DNA from: Apophysomyces variabilis
Taxonomy: Eukaryota > Mucoromycota > Mucoromycetes > Mucorales > Mucoraceae
DNA length: 64,000 nucleotides
Direction of reading: 5' to 3'
Assembly (NCBI GenBank): GCA_002749535.1
Contig: MZZL01000031.1
Span: 62,001 to 126,000 of the forward strand
This document shows positions 45,028-56,580 of the stretch, one piece after another; within the stretch, counting starts at the first letter, position 1; every line of letters starts with the position of its first letter. The notes under the pieces are model-generated. The model ran no database searches, was not told the DNA's origin, and saw only the letters and a program-made list of their open reading frames with translations. The position numbers and the translations under genes were made by a program.

Positions 45028-47976
45028 AACGGGAAGACTACGATGAATGAAGAGAAGGAAAAAGGATAAAGGAAAGAAAAAGGAAAGCTTAAGGGGTTAT
45101 GCTGAACCTCAGTTTAGCTCGTGCAGCATGACCAGATTTCTGTTCTCAGCACATGCCGCTTTGGCCTCGCTCAACAATTTCCATCGACACGTGGTGCCCA
45201 TTTGGAATTCCGCTAAACGGATCATAAACACTACCGACGTCTCAGCAGCAGTATTATCTGAGGATATGCGCATTTTGACAACTGGATCATCTTCTGTTCA
45301 CAATCCATGTGTCTTAAATCATGCTATATCGATCTATAACTCGTATGACTACTATCCAAGCACCAATAATCCCTGACAGGTGATGTTGTACAGAATGGAA
45401 AACAATTGTGGCAGATAAAAATGACACATTAAAAATAGGACCACATCTCTATTGTTCATTGTTACAAGCAAATTTATAACTTCAGTGCGCAACAACTGAT
45501 GTCCGTATGCGTTATCACTCAAAAATAGTAACAGCTGCGTGGACAGCTAACAAATGCTTTAATTCAGTTATACTAAAATGACACTTATAGACATCATAAG
45601 TTCGCGTAAGATACTGCTGGCACGCGCCAATTCAAACATAATCACGACTCATTCGGGACATGGCAGGCAACAAAGACGGGAGATCAAATTCATAATGGAT
45701 AACTGACTTGATACTGTTTGCTTCTCGGAGAAAAATTTCAGTGGTTATGAGCTAGAAGAAGTTGGCACATGTTAGATTGTCTATACGAATAGGAATTAAC
45801 AAATCCTTCACATCATCTGTACCATATAGACTCATCAGGTAGGCACTATGCGCAGATTTGATTCATCACAGACGAAAAGTATGTGGAGATCGGAAAACTA
45901 ATCTAGCTAAGCTATGAAGCAGAGACGTTGGCAATTTGAAAGCCAAAGGAATAATCGAATGCTAGTGAAGTTTAGGATGCCTCCTAAATGAAGACATTCC
46001 TTTAGAGAAGCTGAAATTAAACATCATAGGCCGTAAAGGATATTGAAAAAGCCCAAAGACTGAAGACCTCCCGCTGCCAATGCCACTCAATAACACAACC
46101 GTTAGACATGCAGTTAGTCTATATCCAATGAATTAAAAAAAAGACATGTAATGGGGAATAAGATGTTTCCACGTTGCTTGAAAGGGGCAACATAGCCGCG
46201 GCTTTGTTTTCCTATGGTTTGTCAGCGATCATCCATTTCAAACAGACCAGCACAAAAGACCTGCGGGAAATAGTAATAACAAGTGCAGCAAAAACTCGCT
46301 GCGGTGACGTTTGCATTTCATATTCACGGAAAAAGCAGCCCTTATTACTTTTGTCTATTTATAATCAACTATACTTCTTCTTTATCTTTCGACACTTAAA
46401 CCTTCATACAGGTCACAATCCGGCAACTAATTTCAGTCAATACATCCGTCCGATTGGTTTCAATCGTTACACCATGCTAAATGATTCATAAATTTTGCCC
46501 ATTACTTGAAATTCTGCGTGAATTGCCACGCCGCCTATTCACCACGTAGCTGTTGTGAGCAATCGTTGTGCAACGACGAACTTGACACTTATTAGCAAAA
46601 AGACGGGTTAGGCCATAGGGACCTGCGAAGAAGATTTTAGCAAAGGCATGAATTCAAGGCTTCGCTCGGCAGAACGGGAGGAAGACAAGAAGAACCAGAG
46701 TAATGAGCCTTAAACTAAGGAAAAGTTTGGAATGTATTCCTGGTTGGTTCGTATGAGATCCACTGACTGTCATAAATCTGTATGTTAACACACAACAAGC
46801 ATAATTTATGAATATCTTTTACCTCGTTTTGAATTTTTAACGTGTACAGAATCTGACATACCAAAGTTGAAAGACGAATTTGCTTCATAAGGAATTGTTA
46901 GTACGTAAAATCTTCCTTCCGATACGATGAAAATCGGTTCATCCGATTCGGGCCCATTTACCCGGGAAAGTTCCTGGTTTTTCGAATAGCCAGCTGTGTA
47001 ACATAACCCTGCTCCAAGATTTTCGTACTGACAGCTTCCTCATCGACGTCTAACGCATTAACGGATTCGAGACTAGAACTCTTCCTAAAAACAAAAACAT
47101 AACTCGGCGAGTTACATCTTAGGACATGATTTATGCTCTATCCCGCTTTAAATTTTGGATTGTTACAGAGTCAGAAAACAAAAGCTCTGTGTCGAAAAGA
47201 ATATGAATACAAAATGAGCTATGACTCAATTTGCATGAATGCCGGATAAGGTAACCCGTAACATCCCCTATTTCGGTGAGTATACGCTGACAGTTCAGAT
47301 TGCCTACACCGGTAAATACGTAGTTCCGTTTGTCGACCAGCTACATTACAAAACGTAGTCAGCTCAGTTAATATCATGTAATAAGTAAAGAACATTGCAT
47401 GACCTCTTGGAGGTTTTAGTGATGACTAAGCTTAATGAACAATATAACAGTAGGAGCCGCTAAAGCATAGTTGGCATGTCAACCATATGCAAAGTTGCAT
47501 TTGACGTGAATTCACGGTTAATTTTATACCGATCCTTCTGTATAGTACATTAATGACTCAGCGATTCCTAAAATGACCTCATGACTTGCGCCACGCGCAG
47601 CTTGTACTCCTGTCGATCTAAATATGCCAATCATCGTTGTAAAAACGCGTATAGTGTGTTCTAATAGATAGTAAAACTTTCATTTAAGCTTTGTTCGTTC
47701 CTAGTCCCTTGTGTGAGGCAAGACGCGTCTAAATGCTTTAAGCCCGACGGGATACGCAAATCCACATGGCAGCGGTTAAACGATCAGCCTCAGCAAGTAT
47801 GGAAAGCTGAGCGCGCTTAGGGTGATCGGAGAAATCGGCGGGGATGTGTACAAAGAAAAAAAAGATCGACTTCTCTAAGGTTTAAAAGAGCGGTCTGAAA
47901 CTCGAGCAATGTGGGATTATCATCTTTTCCTCTTTGTTTTCTTTTTGCCTGCTTTTTCTATCATCGTCTATTCGCA
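45028..47976. other. Gene-poor interval
   Basis: About 2.9 kb with no convincing gene. Frames at 45047-45376 and 46174-46491 (+) show no motifs or conserved composition. No mobile-element ends found. Confidence 0.45.
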
Positions 47977-48567
47977 ATGTTCGATTACAAATCTACTTCT
48001 AATGCTCGACTGAAGCGTGCAACAAAGCCGAAGCCATTAAGCACTCGACATTATTATTCATCACCAACGGATTCACTCGGGTCTGGAGTTACTCTTCCTT
48101 TGCTTTTGTCACCACAAGAAGCCATTGGCTCAAGCATGCCAAGTACGCCAAGAACACCACGAACCCCTCAAACACCCACTTTCCGAAAATCAGTCAATGT
48201 ATCCATAGATACGTCCTACTACGACATTCCTATTGCTCCTTGGGATACCCGTTACAATAGTACCGCACCACTTGCACCAAAACCCAATTACTTCTATGAA
48301 GACTTACTAGACTACAGCGAAGACGATAACGATGATGATATACCACTGGGTATCAGTGGCCTGGTGCCCTTCGGTACTACTACTCTAGCAGAAGCTCTAA
48401 TTGCGAACAAATCATGCTCTTTACTGAGTGACAGTTATGACGAGGATGATGAAGATCTAGTACCCATAGCTATGCTGCCTCAGTCAAGTGGATTGCACTC
48501 TGCAGCGGAAAAATACAAGGAAAAGGTGATGGAACGATTGCACATGAGTGTTTCAGGGAGAAATTAG
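47977..48567 (+). CDS. Orphan disordered acidic protein
   Basis: A single-exon frame of 196 residues from the ATG at 47977 (MFDYKSTSNARLKRATKPKP). An in-frame start at 47911 would add a hydrophobic leader, MGLSSFPLCFLFACFFYH, which could be a signal sequence or just 5' UTR. It is Pro/Ser/Thr-rich with a PSTPRTPRTPQTPTFRKS tract of TP sites, suggesting proline-directed phosphorylation. It carries two acidic clusters (YSEDDNDDDIPLGISGLVPF and SYDEDDEDLVPIAM) and a C-terminal helix AAEKYKEKVMERLHMS. The repeated acidic-LVP pattern suggests a docking motif. No family recognised. An AATTAAAG-type signal follows at about 48673. Confidence 0.6.
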   Translation: MFDYKSTSNARLKRATKPKPLSTRHYYSSPTDSLGSGVTLPLLLSPQEAIGSSMPSTPRTPRTPQTPTFRKSVNVSIDTSYYDIPIAPWDTRYNSTAPLAPKPNYFYEDLLDYSEDDNDDDIPLGISGLVPFGTTTLAEALIANKSCSLLSDSYDEDDEDLVPIAMLPQSSGLHSAAEKYKEKVMERLHMSVSGRN

Positions 48568-50275
48568 CAAGTAACATTTATTTATGGACGATGATCCTTA
48601 GCGAACGAAGCAAAACCAGTTTCGTTGTATATAACATACCTTACCGATGTACATTGTTCTCTTCTATTTTACCAATTAAAGTTTACTTCATACGATTTTA
48701 CAATACATTTTTGTTTCATTACGCGCACTACACGTTTAGTAGGCTCCATACATGAAAAATAGACACGACTGCTTAAGCTATCGATGATATCAGGAAGGTC
48801 TATTTGCTCTGACGTTTAGCTCCAACTAGCCGTGTTTAAAGGCTCACCAATACCCCGGTAAAAAAGCATTCAGTCACCGTTTCTGTATCATTGCTTCTGT
48901 TTCACTTCTATTTTTCTGTCCTGATCTCGGGGCCTCAATCACTGTACCTGATCCAAGCGAGAGTCGGACTACCCGCATCCAGCTCCCGCTCAATGTTACC
49001 GACGCATGCAGAACGCGGACCGCATAGCGGAGTCATGACTTTGAGTCAGCCGAAATCTTACCGTCTGTCCCATCGCAGATCATGACTTGAAATCATATGC
49101 TTAACAAATATCTCGTGGTCTGATCTCACTTCCGTATCATTGTCAAACCTATTAATGCAGATTTGATATTGTAAAATCATATCCGCTGTGTCTCGTTCAG
49201 GACCATTTAATCACCGTTAAGATCAGCTTTATTTCCATGGATTGTCTAGAAATACTCGGAGGACCAATAAACACTGTAAAGTTAATGTTAAAGGGCGATC
49301 TGCAGAACATTGCCATTACTACACTACGTTACGATATAACATCTCTTTGTAAATGGAAATGCTGATAAGACGGTGATGAAATTCATTTCGTAATTGCTGC
49401 CATGTAATGCCTTCATAGTATTAGAATCGCTCTGTTTGCTTACACACTCTATGACAGATATCTGCATTTGGACCGTCTGCGAGCTGATCTACACCCAATT
49501 GCGGCAATTTACAATGTTTTATCGCCGCTTTCAAAGATAGTAATGATTTCACGCATTAAACGTTTTCCTCCCTTGGCCCTTTTTCCGTCAAATATTTTGA
49601 AATTACTATCGCAAATCTAGACGCATGGACATTTCCACAGGGTTGCCTCTAGGTTCAGCATCTCATAAGCAAACACTAATCGCTTGGATATTAATATATG
49701 ATGCGTTCTTTAAGAATAATGCAGTGTATGACTGAGGCGGGTTTCTTTGCACCTATTGACTTCCCCCACCGGTGAGTTAAACACGCGAAGACTACATTTT
49801 TTCTTTGCTTCGCTGCCTGTCATCGGTGATCCGGCCGTTCCTGCTACTTATAATCGCTCTGACGTACCGTGTTTGATCCATTGATTCTAGTTGGCTATGA
49901 CTAGGTTTTATGAGGTCTCACACCCACCCATACATACACTTTAAGGTCTCCAGACCGCATGCAAGGCCGTGAGAAAGGCTTGATTCACTTTGCTATTCGT
50001 AACAAGCGAGATGGGAAAAGGAGACAATCTCTACGCAGCATTTGTGTTTAGAGGAAAGAACTACGCATATTCATTCCCAATGCTCTATAAGCGAGGAAAG
50101 CAAAATCGCAATCAGGTTCATACCGGAAAGCCATCCGTGAAATTTTAATACGCATTTGTCGTTTTCACGTGCGAAAGTCCTTACCCCAGATTATTATTCC
50201 GGGTGACCCATAAAAGTTTTGACTTATCGACTTAAACATCGCTCTTTTGTTGTTCCTCATTCCCAAGTATTAGTC
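48568..50275. other. Intergenic, upstream of the thiolase gene
   Basis: No gene recognised. The frame at 48891-49085 is unsupported. The last 150 bp presumably contain the thiolase promoter. Confidence 0.45.
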
Positions 50276-51702
50276 ATGGCCCTCCGACAAGTATTCATTG
50301 TATCTGCCAAAAGGTAATACAGTGTGATGCTCGTCCCTTTTCTCATACTGACAGTTGAATTCTCTTTCGTGTAGGACACCCTTTGGCACTTTCGGTGGCA
50401 AGTTGAAGGACCTTAAGGGTAAAGTAACCGCAAAACACATTCAAAATCAAACTCCATGAATTACTGAAAAATGTGCTCTATAGCTTCTGAGCTCGGCGGT
50501 CTTGCCTCCAAAGCTGCCCTTGCTTCACTACCAAAGGATCTACCCGTTGATTCTGTCATATTTGGTAATGTGTTGCAGTCGGATACCACTGGTGCCTACC
50601 TGGCTCGTCATGTTGGTCATCGTGCGGGTCTACCAGTCCATGTTCCAGCATTGACAGTGAACCGTCTATGTGGTTCCGGTCTCCAGAGTGTGGTGAATGG
50701 CGCACATGAAATTTTGTTGGGCGATAGCGAAATTGTGCTTACAGGAGGTGCTGAGAACATGTCTCTTTCTCCCTTCTCGCTTTCTGGAGAAACTCGCTGG
50801 GGTGCGAAGCTTGGTGTGGATCTCCAATTGAAAGATACCCTGTGGACAGCATTAACTGACCAATACCCAACACCCACACCAATGGGAATCACGGCTGAGA
50901 ATCTGGCCGTCAAATATAATATTACTAAAGACCAATGTGATGAATTCGCCTTGTTGAGTCAGCATCGCTATGAGAAATGTAGGTTTCAACCCAAATACAA
51001 CGAAAAAAAGAGGGCTCACTATTTCCTACTATAGCTGCTAAAGAAGGTATCTTTGATGCCGAAATTGTCCCTGTGGAAGTCAAAGGGCGTAAGGGACCTG
51101 AAATTGTGTCCAAAGATGAACATCCCCGCGCCGGTCTTACCTTGGAATCGTTGACAAAATTGAAACCTGTCTTCAAAAAAGATGGTGTCACCTCTGCCGC
51201 AAATGCGTCAGGTATTAACGACGGTGCGGCAGCTTTAGTCTTAGCTAGCGAAGAAGCTGTGAAGAAGCATGGATTAGAACCTTTGGCACGCGTTGTGAGC
51301 TGGCAGGCATCTGCTGTCGAACCCACATTGATGGGCATTGGCCCTGTCCCGGCTATCAACGGAGCTTTGAAACGCGCAAATCTGACATTGGACCAGATGG
51401 ACTTGGTTGAAGTCAATGAGGCATTTGCTGCCCAATACTTGGCCGTTGAAAAGGAACTTGGCTTAGTCCGTGAGAAAACGAACGTCAACGGCGGTGCTAT
51501 TGCATTAGGCCATCCTCTTGGCGCGTCTGGTGCCCGTATTCTTGCACATCTATCGCACGCGTTACAACGAACTAAATCAAAGTACGCTGTTGGATCTGCT
51601 TGTATTGGTGGTGGTCAGGTACGGTGAAGTAAATATAGCTTCATAGCACAGTTTTATTAACACGTACGTTAGGGTGTCGCTGTTATCTTGGAGCGTGTTT
51701 AG
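50276..51702 (+). CDS. ACAA2: 3-ketoacyl-CoA thiolase / acetyl-CoA acyltransferase (ACAA2-like)
   Basis: Catalyses the last step of fatty-acid beta-oxidation, or acetoacetyl-CoA formation and cleavage. Start ATG 50276 (MALRQVFIVSAK), then small exons giving RTPFGTFGGKLKDLK and a long one from SELGGLASKAALASLPKDLP. Active-site residues: nucleophile Cys in VNRLCGSGLQSVVNGAHEIL; GGAENMSLSPFSL; NEAFAAQYLAVEKELGL; His in GGAIALGHPLGASGARI; second Cys in SACIGGGQ. The last intron splits GGGQ from GVAVILERV, stop at 51700-51702. The length of about 395 residues fits the family. The sequence resembles the mitochondrial ACAA2 group, which keeps an uncleaved N-terminus; no SKL-type peroxisomal tail is present. 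Confidence 0.94.
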
Positions 51703-52213
51703 ACCATATAGTACTGGAAAGCTTCATAAAAGTAATGTAGCTGTTGTTTATAGTATAATCGAGGCAGATATTATTTGTTTGAGCGGGCTATTTATCGTTA
51801 CTATTGTTTAAGTTGTTTGTGCGATGCTTGGAAAGAAATTAGCAAACAGTGCGACGCACTTGTTGGTCATCCCGCCCATCTATGCTATAAATGTGCTGTT
51901 GTCATGATAGTGAATTCTGCTTATGTACACTGCATACCGGGTTATTGTTTCATAGACGCTTAAAAAAGATCCTAAATCGGAATAAAGGCACCTTGGCCAA
52001 TCAATTAAAAAAGTTAGCAGATGGTCTTGAACGCTCCAATCCGGGTAAAAAATGTGACATCATTCGAGACATAAAACAGCATATCCAGCGAAAGGCATAG
52101 ATCTTTAACGGATCCGATTCGCTCCAAACGTTCCTGGCGACTGGTAGCGGGAAATGCGGCGCCAATAAAAGGACGCATCTGATTGGTCAAAATTTTCCGA
52201 GCTGAGCAAAAAA
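51703..52213. other. Intergenic between thiolase and tRNA-Met
   Basis: Short + frames at 51775-51963 and 51891-52100 (the latter with LKKLADGLERSNPGKKCDII) could be remnants of a small gene but lack start and splice support. Confidence 0.35.
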
Positions 52214-52287
52214 TGCTCCCTGCCAGGATCGAACTGGCGACCTTCAGATTATGAGACTGACGCGCTGCCAACTGCGCTAAGGAAGCA
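52214..52287 (-). tRNA. Elongator tRNA-Met (CAT)
   Basis: A 74-nt cloverleaf without intron. Acceptor stem TGCTTCC / GGGAGCA, D-arm with GCGCAGTTGGCAGCGC, anticodon loop CTCATAA (anticodon CAT), T-arm GCCAGTTCGATCCTGGC. The TA at positions 8-9 and box B GTTCGATCC are present. T-loop and D-arm features fit elongator, not initiator, tRNA-Met. Confidence 0.95.
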
Positions 52288-53718
52288 TTAGGTGACTGCC
52301 AAATATGGAGTATTTATTTCTATAAATGGATTTGGGTTAACGTGTTTTAAGTATTCTCAGAGAATTTTAATAACCCTTTCTGCGTTGTCTCTGATAATAA
52401 AACTTAACAAAAGAACTTTTTTTTCAGAGATTAATTGAGCTTACATAACCTAAGTCTTGGCTCTTAATAAATTAATTATGTTGTATATGTCAGAATAGAT
52501 AAAAGAGAACTTCTTATTTTTATCGAAATTTTTTCTTTTTGTTTTCTTTAACGGAATCAATAGAAAATAGAATTATGCATTGTCAATAAATGAATAAGAG
52601 TATAGGAATAAAGATCAAAGTTGAATAGGAAATAGATGTCAAGCTTCATTCATGTTTATGCATGTCATTATAAGATTGCATGCTCAACATGTTAATGGTA
52701 ATTCTTGTCGTTAAATGTTAAAATGTCTGTAGATGTTACTCATAGAATAGAAAAAAACCTCTTATTGACAGTAAGATATTAACTCCTCCGAACCTTACCT
52801 TTCATATACAAATGGTCATTCACTAAAAAGAAAAAGCCTTACATATAAACTGAGTAACAAACGTGATATATTTTTTAAGAGTCATCAATGCCATTTTAAT
52901 CGCATTAGTTGAAGTATTATCTAAGATATCAAGATCAGCTACACTTTGCTTCCTTGACACAATCATGCTTTTTACCTACCTTGTTTAAAGTAGAACTGTT
53001 AATTTAGAGCTTACCGATTTAATACTCACAATTTGATACAAATTCTTTATGGTAACATGCATATACGATGGTTATTGTAGATATATACATGACTGGAAGT
53101 TTATTGATGCAGATACAGAAGTTTCTAAGCTGTAAAACATTAGCTTTCAACGTCAGTTCACCAAGGGCTGAAGTAACAAAGCTTGTCGTCTTTCCAAAAG
53201 ATATATAATCCTCTTCTTTAACGTAAAATATCATAGATAGAAATATAGCATTTGCCAGAGTCCTCATCACGACCGTTTCAGATCTCAATGATTGGCACCT
53301 GGCTTCTCCACGCGAACGGACCCTGCACGACATCCTTTTCTCTTCGTTTTAGAGCCAACGATAGCTAGTAGTAGGTAGAAAAATTATTGGCAGGCATGTT
53401 TACTATTCACATTTTGATTTGGTATACGTCAGGTTTAACGAATTCATTCGTTATCGCTTAAGACCACTATAAGCAGATATTAGTTTTAACGGAAAATATA
53501 TGCATGCTAATAGGGTTACCAATAGCATTGTTCCTGCAGAGCAAAGGATACATACATTTAGAACTGACCTCTAAAAACTAGGATCCTACCTGAAAGGTGT
53601 TTGATAGGATGAATCCAAAGGACGCACACTTGGTCTTTTGAGGCCAATTTGTCTAAGGTGAAGATTTAAGAAACATTTACACATATTGCCCAGTCAATAA
53701 ATGCTTACCGGTAGTGTG
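52288..53718. other. AT-rich interval
   Basis: Low GC, with many T/A runs. A frame at 53019-53333 (-) starts MSCRVRSRGEARCQSLRSET but has no recognised domain; it could be a small orphan gene. Nothing else is supportable. Confidence 0.4.
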
Positions 53719-55190
53719 TTATTGTTGGAATCTCTTCAAAACCTTCTTCCTCATCCGATAATCTCCGGACATTACTTGGAAAGTCCAAACGTTAGTCTGT
53801 CTAACATTCAGTTCTTTCGCAGTCAGAAATCTTACCTAAATCTTGAATTTATATGTAAATTATTGGCGCTTGATGAGCTAGCGCCCTCTCTATTATCTAG
53901 TATTAATAACAGGGTATTATTCGATATTGTTAAAACGCACATTTCACCTCGTTCATCATCGGTTGTGTCATCATCTATCGACACGAGTTGTTCAGTTGTA
54001 TTATCCTGATTTGCTGGTCTAAATTATAAAACAGTCAGCACAATCGAATGACAATATTTCAGTCAGCTGGTATCACCTGCAAGATCCCTCTTCTGGTCGT
54101 AGACTATACTGTGATCTGCGGTATTCCATTTGTTAGAGATCCAATTATCAATAAAAATACGTACAATGCGGCTTCTCCATTGTTGCTATTATTATTATCG
54201 TCGTCAGATATATGGATTATTTTGCTAGGGCGTTGCTCACTATTCAAAAGTTCAATCAGTTAGGAATTGCTCAAAATGCAAGTTTTTCAGCACAGGTTAC
54301 TGACCTCGTCTGTTCTTCAATTTCCTCATCGTCCTCAGGAATAAGTTGACGCCGTTTGCGTCTCGGTGACTCGACGATTCCTGCTGAGTTCCTTGATGTA
54401 GAAGATCTCGCTGCATACTAGACGGCGTTCAGCACTTTAAGATGTATACAATCGTGGATTATATAACATACCTGTGCTTTCAGCGTGTTAATGCGAGCAT
54501 ATAGCCGATCAATTAAACTTTTTGCTTCACGTTCTTTACTGGGGCCAAAGATCTTTGTTAGGACAAGCAGTGAACATAAATTTGATAGTTACAGTCTGGA
54601 GTCTCGTAATTTATCATGTAATCCACCTAGTAAAATGCACAGATCGTCTCGAGGAAGGTTGCGCCACCGGTTCATTCGATTCTGTGCTGAAGGAGTGCCT
54701 AAATTTTGGTCCATAGCAGTGACGCTGAATAACCCAAAAAAAAAAAAAAAAAAAAAAGGTAGGGGAATAGGTGACTCTATCGCGCTATGNTGTTCGATAA
54801 CTTGACTTTCTAACTGACTACGATCATGTTCTGATTTTCTGAGTTGATGCTTCAGCATGTTGTTTTCGTTGCGTAAATGACCAAGTTGAACCTCTTGCGC
54901 GGGTGTTGTTTCTGACGCAGAACCTGATGTATCACGGGTAGCAAATAATGGACCAAGGATATTCCTTTCCTTGATTGCCAATCGACAGACTGGACATTGT
55001 GCATGATGCCCTTGTGTTCGAATCCATTTTCTTATGCTACAATGTACATATCGGTAAGTTATTGTAGTCAACAAGCAGTGATAACATACCAATTGTCATG
55101 GAATGCATGCCTGCAGGGAACGACTGATATATTATTTTGTAGGTTATCAAAACATATGAGACAAGAGCTGTCATTGGTAGGTTGTGACAT
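53719..55190 (-). CDS. RING-H2 E3 ligase-like protein with SIM-like motifs
   Basis: Probable E3 ubiquitin ligase. Start ATG 55188-55190 (MSQPTNDSSCLICFDNLQ). The RING-H2 domain CLIC..CRHAFHDNC..CPVCR spans an intron between HAFHDN and CIRKWIRTQG. A Leu/Glu-rich coiled coil follows (LGHLRNENNMLKHQLRKSEH). A further exon carries FGPSKEREAKSLIDRLYARI. Acidic C-terminal exons carry RRQLIPEDDEEIEE, SKIIHISDDD and EQLVSIDDDTTDDE; the last two look like SUMO-interaction motifs. The C-terminus is uncertain: a stop at 53832 without further splicing, or 53719 after a short intron. The N at 54790 next to a 22-23-base homopolymer lies between the coil exon and the next exon, so the middle of the model is unreliable. 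Confidence 0.6.
54737..54790. other. Homopolymer run and N inside the RING gene
   Basis: An A run of about 22 bases (54737-54758, T on the coding strand) and a single N at 54790. Any translation through it gives artificial poly-Phe. It probably marks a contig join or sequencing failure in an intron. Confidence 0.8.
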
Positions 55191-56209
55191 GGTATGTGAA
55201 TGCGAAGAAAGAGCAAAGGAATGGAAGACTTTCCAGCCACCAAATTGGGTCGGCGGAGAAAAGGATAAATCATGTAGGGATACAACAACATTTCCCTATA
55301 GAAAGATCGCAATAATTCTTGAAACAGTCCGATTCACCTATCAAATGACAGTATAAAGATATCGTTGAAAAGGAAAACGTCGACCCCGGTAGAAGTAATG
55401 CATGGCTATAAATGCCTGACATTATTGACTATGCTACTATCGATATCTTCAAACAATCAATGATAGTATGGCGTAAATGGCTTTGTAGCTTGAGCAGAAG
55501 TTACGAAGTTGCGCGAAAGTAGGAGAAAAATACACTAGATGCTACAGACTAATATAGACTCCGGGAAAGTCAATCCGTCTGCTGCCAAACAAGACCAACA
55601 GTGATAGTACAGAATAATTTGTGCAAAGCAAAGCTTAGCGCTAACCTGGGATGGTTTATTCCGTAGTCATTACACAAGGAAAACTGCAGAAATAGCTGTG
55701 GCAGTATTTGAATAGTTCGAGTGGCACTAATACAGATGTTGGCTTTCTTTGTGACATTAGTAGACTGAGCGTATTGTACGTGTCAATTCCATGAACTGCT
55801 TCGATCATACCGTAAAGCACAGTATCAGGATCGTCAATAAAGAATACAGTTGAAATTTTTGATTTTTTATTGGGGGGAGAGGGGGAAGACACTAGGGCGG
55901 TTGAGCACTGCGCTTTTCTAAGTATGTTTGCTCTCGCCAGATCACAAAGGTCTTTTAGGTCATACAAGAGAAAGCATATATTTCTACTACAACTAACGTT
56001 CGGTAACAGGTAAAGCCAGAGGTGGTCTTGATTTGGGTGCTCAGGGAAAGGTACTGCCACGGGAGTAGCGCACACGGACCAGGACAGGAAGAAGAACAGA
56101 ATACGGCATCAAAACTCTTGCGGCGGGACTCGAACCAAGGTTGGTCGGAAAGGAACAGAAATGGATCAAGCAACTTATCTAGTTGCGGCAGGGGACAACC
56201 AATAAAGAA
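55191..56209. other. Intergenic
   Basis: Holds a 139-codon frame (-) at 55656-56075 that contains STVFFIDDPDTVLYGMIEAV, protein-like but unrecognised and not joined to any exon. A box-B-like GGTTCGAGTCC (- strand, about 56131-56141) lies in sequence that does not fold as a tRNA. Confidence 0.4.
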
Positions 56210-56211
56210 TA

Positions 56212-56384
56212 CAGTGCCTCCCCGCTAATGTCAATCCTCGCCTATTTTCAATCAGTTTGAGATTCCCGAAAAAAAAGGTTTCTATGCTAATTCAAGCCAT
56301 TGTATCTCCCCATTATTGTGACTCCCCGCCTATTTTCAATCAATAGGCTTTAACCAAGTCATTGACATTAGCGGGGAAACACTG
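56212..56384. mobile_element. MITE, Tc1/mariner type
   Basis: A 173-bp non-coding element. The ends CAGTGCCTCCCCGCTAATGT and, read inward from the right, CAGTGTTTCCCCGCTAATGT form terminal inverted repeats of about 24 bp. TA lies on both outer sides (56210-56211 and 56385-56386), the target duplication of Tc1/mariner transposases. Inside is a direct repeat CGCCTATTTTCAATCA (about 56238 and 56328). Too short to code for a transposase, so mobilised in trans. Confidence 0.88.
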
Positions 56385-56580
56385 TAGCTCATTTGTGAAG
56401 ACACAACTATACAGTAGAAGTTTCCGGGGAAACAGAAAATGCCATTTCATTGATTACATTTTTTTAACATGTAAAATATATGCTCTGTAAATCGGAGGGT
56501 TCCCATTCTAGGCAAACTAATGCTATTCAAAATACAACTAACTTTTGGAGAAAAGATTGCAGCCTTTAAAATCTGTGGCT

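Noticed and set aside
52014..52271. 85-codon frame on the minus strand
   Set aside because: Its N-terminal part is a translation of the tRNA-Met gene, a common artefact.
54589..55092. RING protein frame running through a poly-Phe tract
   Set aside because: The poly-Phe comes from a ~22-base homopolymer next to an N; the real gene must be spliced around it.
56107..56185. Possible tRNA on the minus strand
   Set aside because: A box-B-like GGTTCGAGTCC is present, but no acceptor or T-stem pairing can be made; at most a decayed tRNA-derived fragment.
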